A DNA stretch of 64,000 nucleotides from Crocodylus rhombifer (lineage: Eukaryota; Chordata; Crocodylia; Crocodylidae): contig JAVSML010021635.1 of NCBI GenBank assembly GCA_038503035.1, positions 612,983 to 676,982 on the forward strand, given 5' to 3'. Both the position numbers and the translations under genes were made by a program. Below the pieces are notes generated by a model, which worked only from the letters and a program-made list of their open reading frames with translations, did no database searches and was not told the origin of the DNA. Positions 59,781 through 64,000 of the stretch are shown piece after piece; position 1 is the stretch's first letter; every line of letters starts with the position of its first letter.

Positions 59781-60631
59781 ATTCCTTCTCTTTGAGCCAA
59801 CTTATAGGGCAGCCATTATGTGGTCAAGCCTGCAACAAGGCAACAAGCTACAAAAATGAGCCTTCTAGGGCTAAAGCATGAATTAGTATTGTTGACAAAG
59901 TAAGGCTAAAGGGAAAGAGAATGTATTGAATTTTAGTAAGGGCAATTAAAGATGTTCTGCAACCAATACAGAAAAATCCATATGACAGTGGCTATGGGAT
60001 AAGGAGAGAAATAGGAAGTCTGATGAAATGAAAATGTATACAGCAGAATACTTAGGATTGTGATAACTAGAATTTTTATTCCTTGGAGTTCCTAGTCAAG
60101 TCATCAAAGCAACTGGTGGTAAGCGAGTCTTGGTGATAGAGGCATGGGTACAGTGTTAAGAGTCCATTCATCTTTGAGTGTGATTTGGGGGAGGGGAGCA
60201 GAGAAAGGTCAACCTTCTCACAGTAGCTATAATTCAAACCCTTAGTCTTTTAAGTACTTGATGCCCGTCTCCCAGAGCAGAATCCAAAACCTGGGATAAA
60301 GAGCCTTGGCTCACCATACCATGCCAGGTAAAGTTAAGCACCTCAGAACAGCAAGTCAAACACCTCCATGCTGAACAGAGTCACTCAGTGTTTTGTACTG
60401 ATTACTTCTAAATCACATAGCTATGTGAGAAATCCTGTCTCTCTGCTGCTGAGCTCTAGTCCTGCTGCGAGGTACTTCTGCTCACTTGGGATTCAGAGCC
60501 TGAAGCTCTCTGCTGAAGGCAGATGGCTACTGCCATTCTTCTAAAGGAGGAAACAAGGCTCCCTCCTTTTCCTGCCCCTTTTTTTTCCCTTCCTCCTACC
60601 GTCATGGTTAAAAAGTGATAGTACCCACCTT

Positions 60632-60700
60632 TATACCATAACCTAATGGTTATGCAGTTGCCCTATAAGAAAGAGACCTGGTTTCACTTCCCTGATGTGA
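60632..60700 (+). repeat. tRNA-like SINE remnant
   Basis: ATAACCTAATGGTTATGCAGTTG (A-box region), CCCTATAAGAAAGAGACC (anticodon arm) and GGTTTCACTTCCC (B box) are in correct order and spacing. Clearest of the three + strand tRNA-like remnants in the window. Confidence 0.5.
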
Positions 60701-61159
60701 TGTGAGGTACAGTCCCCTCCCCTTAGTCTCCTAGGACCATTCAGTTATATACAGAAGTAGAACTACAGGCACCTAGTAACAGCTATCAATTTAATTGTCC
60801 TATCAGCATTAGTTTTTGGCAGTTTGTGCAGTCAACAGTTCCTCCCAACACTTCTGTAAATGACTTGGTCCAATAAAAGCATTAGCATTTTTTTCTCAAA
60901 TCCAACAACTGGTGAAGAATGGACTTTAAGATGGGCATTCTTTATACCGGTAAATTTCATATTAAATTACACAGTTTAAAAAACAAAATATACCCCCACA
61001 AACCTCTCACCTGCTGCTCAGAGGCAGTAAAGCTCAGAAGTTTTTAAATCATCTGAGATGCATTTACAAGAAGCTACTTAACTCCCAGGAATTTTATGTT
61101 CCAGTACCATATACCAGATAGAACAGATTACAAACAGAACAACATGGCTCTGAGGGACA

Positions 61160-61276
61160 TTATATTTTATTCAATACATTGATCACTATTTTTCCACGTG
61201 CATGGCCTTGTTCCACTTTCAGAAAAGCCTTTGGAACTTCAGAAAAAGAGAAGACTTCATCAATAACAGGATGGAT
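61160..61276 (-). CDS. RTN4IP1: RTN4IP1 last coding exon
   Basis: RTN4IP1 (OPA10, NOGO-interacting mitochondrial protein) is a mitochondrial quinone-oxidoreductase-like enzyme of the zinc-free MDR family. Read on the - strand, after acceptor TTTTTTCCATAG, the exon encodes 38 residues starting [19 protein letters not shown] and continuing through [15 protein letters not shown] to NKI and TAA. The F-x-F-x-x-V-x-x-A-F pattern and the G-H-A-R-G-K-[IT]-V-[IL] ending are the classic MDR C-terminus and match my recollection of mammalian RTN4IP1, with a few extra residues after INV. The gene is tail-to-tail with CRYBG1, as in human. Upstream exons are not recognisable in the remaining 2.7 kb. Confidence 0.92.
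   Translation of the reverse strand: MHPVIDEVFSFSEVPKAFLKVEQGHARGKIVINVLNKI
61166..61171 (-). promoter_or_regulatory. RTN4IP1: AATAAA overlapping the RTN4IP1 coding end
   Basis: Reading the - strand, the penultimate codons contain AATAAA (in TTGAATAAAATATAA), a few bases before the stop. If used, the 3' UTR would be about as short as possible. Another - strand AATAAA lies near 60075. Confidence 0.35.
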
Positions 61277-64000
61277 CTATGGAAAAAAAACAACAAAGAG
61301 TGTCATTTGACAGGGACCAAATGACTATTAGTCTATCTTTAAAAACCCCTTCCTTCAAAAGCATAAGACAATAGTTTATATTACCCAACCTAAGGCATTA
61401 ACAATATAGTCCTCTCTTCGGGGCTCTTTTAATTAGGCCTGTGAATTAGACAGATGCAGTGGTTCTACAACTGGTATTCCAAGAAGGATATACGAATACA
61501 ATAAACATCCACACACTACTTTACACTGGAATAATAGGAATTGCTATTTTGTGTTGTACTTGGCATACGTACAACATGCTTTTCAAAATCTCAAAGATCA
61601 AAGTTATTCATGCCTGAATACCTTTTAAAAACCTGGCCCTGAGTTAAGACAGTGGCACTTGTGCTCTTAAATCAGTCACACTTGAAAATCCTACCCATTC
61701 TGCATTCCTATACCTATGGACTAAGAAATACAGCTTCTTTCAGCTATTTCAATGTCTTAATTTTGAAAATCAGTTGCATAGACAGCTTTAATGTGATCTT
61801 CAAATGATTAATGTACAACAACCAAGTTCATTGGAGGCAGTCAGGAATGATTCATTTTTTTCCCTAATATTTTCCTCACATTTCTGTTACTAATGATCAC
61901 CATTTCAGCTGTATCCATGAAAATGGAAAAGCAGCAACACTTCTCGCTGATAGCCAAATAGAGAGTGCTAGAAAAATATCAAGCACTGAGTCAGCCTCCC
62001 AAGGCTGAGATAAGCCCTGCAAGAAAATCTTCCCACAGGTTGTTCCCATACTTCGGATTGCCTACAGATGAGCTTTCTGTTTGTTCCTGCATCACTGGAC
62101 TGGCCTTAATCTTCTTATCAGGGAAGCACATTAGCATTAGATGGTTTTGCATCTAGGTCCTGCAGTGATCAGAATGCAAACAGTGAAATCCTAAACACGC
62201 TACTGGTTATGCCAGAAAAGCTGCTTAGTCCTTAAGGCACTTGTTGATGATAAATCTCTTGGGAAAAGTTGCTGTTCCCTTCTCCCCTCTCTTAAGCTGT
62301 CCAGTTGAATTCTTTAAAATAGATGATTACCTCCTGAGTTCCCATATTTAAATACCTGCAAAAGGCTCAGGCATAATACAATAATACAGAAACAAACTAC
62401 TAGTACATTTCAAAGACCAGAACTCTTTTATAAGCACTTCAGCATACTGGCTCCTCCAGCCTTTAGCTCTAACTTAAACGCAGAGGCACATTTACAGAAA
62501 CAGTCCAGAAAGCAAGTGCACAAAGCACATCAACAACAAGCTGTTCCATACATGTGTTTCCCAAACAGGCTTTTGAAACCTGGCACCATGACACTCCTCC
62601 CAGCAGCTGCACAAATGCCAGCTAGCAGCTGAGACACCTCATCTCAGTCCTTTGCTCATCCCCTCTAACTTTCAATGTCTTTGTGTGCAATTCCCCAAAG
62701 AAAAGCCCAAGAGCTGCAACAGATTAACTGCTCGCTTTGTCTTCTCTGACTACAATAAACCAGGATATCAGTCCTCGAAGAATGTTGTTTGATGAGTGTA
62801 AGAAATTTTATAAATCCTGGTTCTAAACTGGGTCTGTCACACGAGCAGGATGAAGACAAACAGTACTGGCATATTCATCCTGATGGCATAAAATGTTTCA
62901 GGCTGCAGTATCACCTGATCTCCATCACCTGGCTTCTGGTTTGGAGACCTGGATGGTGCCAAACGTAGAACTGTGCATTATCAGCTTAACTCCCCCATGC
63001 AGTTCCTGATGGTTGGTGAGCTAAAAATCAGAATTAGCATTTTATTCCCCCTTAAAGATACTCTGGAAATAAATACACGCCAACATGTCATTCTGCAGAG
63101 TGCATAAGGTTGATATGCCTGAACACAGGGACTGTTTGGGAAGAGTCTGACCCCCTGCTCTGAGGAGAGGCCAGACAGATGCTGCATACCATCTCCTAAT
63201 AAGTAACTGCTGGAGCAGAAGTGACTGAGGGCAAGGCATACTTGTTTGGTGTCCTGGCCAGAGGACCAGTACTGACCCCAAGTTCAGGGAAATGGCTAAA
63301 AAAAGGCTTCTACTAATAATACTTGCAAAGTCATACTTTAGTTTACAAAGAAACCAGGAAGACTGGGGGATTTTTCCCCCCCTGCTTTCTGAGCAGACTA
63401 GTTGCAGTGGGGGAGGTCTGGCCCGTGGAAGGGTGGAGATATCCAAACAGTAAAGGGGAAAGAAGAGAACAATCTGTTGTGTGGAGCATGTAGAATGAGA
63501 CAGGCTGTAGTGTGAAGTATAAAATCGGATACAATCTGTAGTGTGAAAGTCAGAAGGGCGGACTACAGGAGAAGGAAGAATAAACATGACTCCAAATACC
63601 AATAGTAATTACATACTGAATGAAAAGCAAGAACATTACTACAATCTCATCATAAGCAACTAGTGAGCATTTCCTTAAGGTTATGGCACAACCCGGATCA
63701 ATCTGTGCAGTGTTCTCACCTCAGTCTAATAGGGAAAGTTCCATCATAAAACCGGTGATGGAGGGGATTCAGGTATGCCCTGAACATAACTTGACAGAAT
63801 TCAAAACAGCATGTGCATCATTGTCACCCAATGCTCATCTGCTACATTGTTGTAAACCACTAGTCTGATCTGAAAGCCGGCCCTAGGCACTGCTGCAGAG
63901 ACATGAACGCTAAATTGATGACCCTGGCAATCTAGAGCATTAAACATTTCATCTGTCTGGCTGATCATTCCCATTGTTTGAATAACCCTGAAAGAGCTAA
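61277..64000 (-). other. RTN4IP1 intron (partial) with pseudo-exon copy
   Basis: Lies upstream of the RTN4IP1 last exon on the - strand. It carries the diverged ricin-domain exon copy at 62777-62887 on the + strand. A 186-codon - strand open frame at 63042-63602 matches no protein I recognise. No other RTN4IP1 exon was found by looking for its conserved motifs on the - strand. Confidence 0.65.
62777..62887 (+). pseudogene. Diverged copy of CRYBG1 ricin-domain exon S
   Basis: These 111 bases align without gaps to 49785-49895 in exon S with 93 identities (84 percent). All 37 codons stay open: GAA-GAA-TGT-TGT to GAT-GGC, including GSKLGLS, the QxW in DKQYWHI and HPDG. Ten residues differ. Homology stops within a few bases after HPDG. 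Upstream, only a CAGGAT...ATCA-GT pattern weakly recalls the end of exon R, so I cannot say whether this is a spliced retrocopy or a genomic duplicate. It sits antisense within an RTN4IP1 intron. No donor site is visible at its 3' end, so I call it a pseudogene fragment. Confidence 0.8.

Larger units (their letters stand above)
56295..61159. other. CRYBG1 3' UTR and convergent intergenic region
   Basis: The first AATAAA lies 142 bases after the stop; others at 58085 and 58210 could mark a longer 3' UTR. At 58420-58490 there is sequence resembling the conserved tail of a common reptile retroelement (GTGGCACCTTATAGACTAA...). A LINE tail split by a MITE covers 59205-59780, a tRNA-like fragment 60632-60700, and a TTGGTCCAATAAAAG motif lies at about 60865. 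I see no further gene between CRYBG1 and RTN4IP1. Confidence 0.65.

Noticed and set aside
1..64000. CRISPR arrays, prokaryotic operons, phage or defence islands
   Set aside because: No regularly spaced repeats, ribosome-binding sites or clustered intronless genes; the window is vertebrate genomic DNA.
1..64000. CpG-island promoter
   Set aside because: The GC-rich blocks at 2.7, 12, 16.5, 20.3, 27.7 and 40.3 kb coincide with repeats and lie away from any first exon. No promoter can be supported.

Overview
The window is vertebrate nuclear DNA: long introns, GT-AG splice sites and many transposon remnants. It most likely comes from a crocodilian (a turtle or other archosauromorph is the alternative). 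CR1 LINEs with the Sauropsid-type 3' end, small inverted-repeat DNA transposons and tRNA-derived SINE fragments all fit. The species call is inference.

One gene dominates: the 3' part of CRYBG1 (AIM1, beta/gamma-crystallin domain containing 1) on the + strand. I resolve 20 coding exons between 8796 and 56294. They join in frame into 1255 codons plus a TAA stop with no internal stop; upstream exons lie outside the window. Exon 1 here (8796-10254) encodes a long, low-complexity, charged and probably disordered region. Exons at 14316-46621 encode twelve beta/gamma-crystallin Greek-key motifs, paired into six domains. Exons at 48042, 49779 and 56206 encode a C-terminal ricin-B-type beta-trefoil with one QxW motif per exon. 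Introns between the two motifs of a domain are phase 2 and those between domains are phase 0. Intron 17621-18607 appears to be a GC-AG intron.

Convergent to CRYBG1, the last coding exon of RTN4IP1 lies on the - strand at 61160-61276. Human CRYBG1 and RTN4IP1 have the same tail-to-tail order, which supports the CRYBG1 (not CRYBG3) assignment.

Layout: 1-8795 upstream intron with a CR1 3' end, a tRNA-Gly-like SINE head and a hAT-like element; 8796-27066 first half of the gene; 27067-36247 a 9.2 kb intron with CR1 fragments and a degenerate LINE reverse transcriptase; 36248-49941 second half; 49942-56205 last intron with a 2.3 kb CR1; 56295-61159 3' UTR and intergenic DNA with a MITE nested in a LINE tail; 61277-64000 RTN4IP1 intron holding, on the opposite strand, a diverged copy of the CRYBG1 ricin-domain exon (62777-62887).

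I see no prokaryotic-type system, CRISPR array or intact autonomous transposon. The most unusual items are the duplicated ricin-domain exon, the GC-AG intron, an 11-nt exon-like segment at 38268-38278, a duplicated acceptor tract before the exon at 43919, and several strongly folded small elements.
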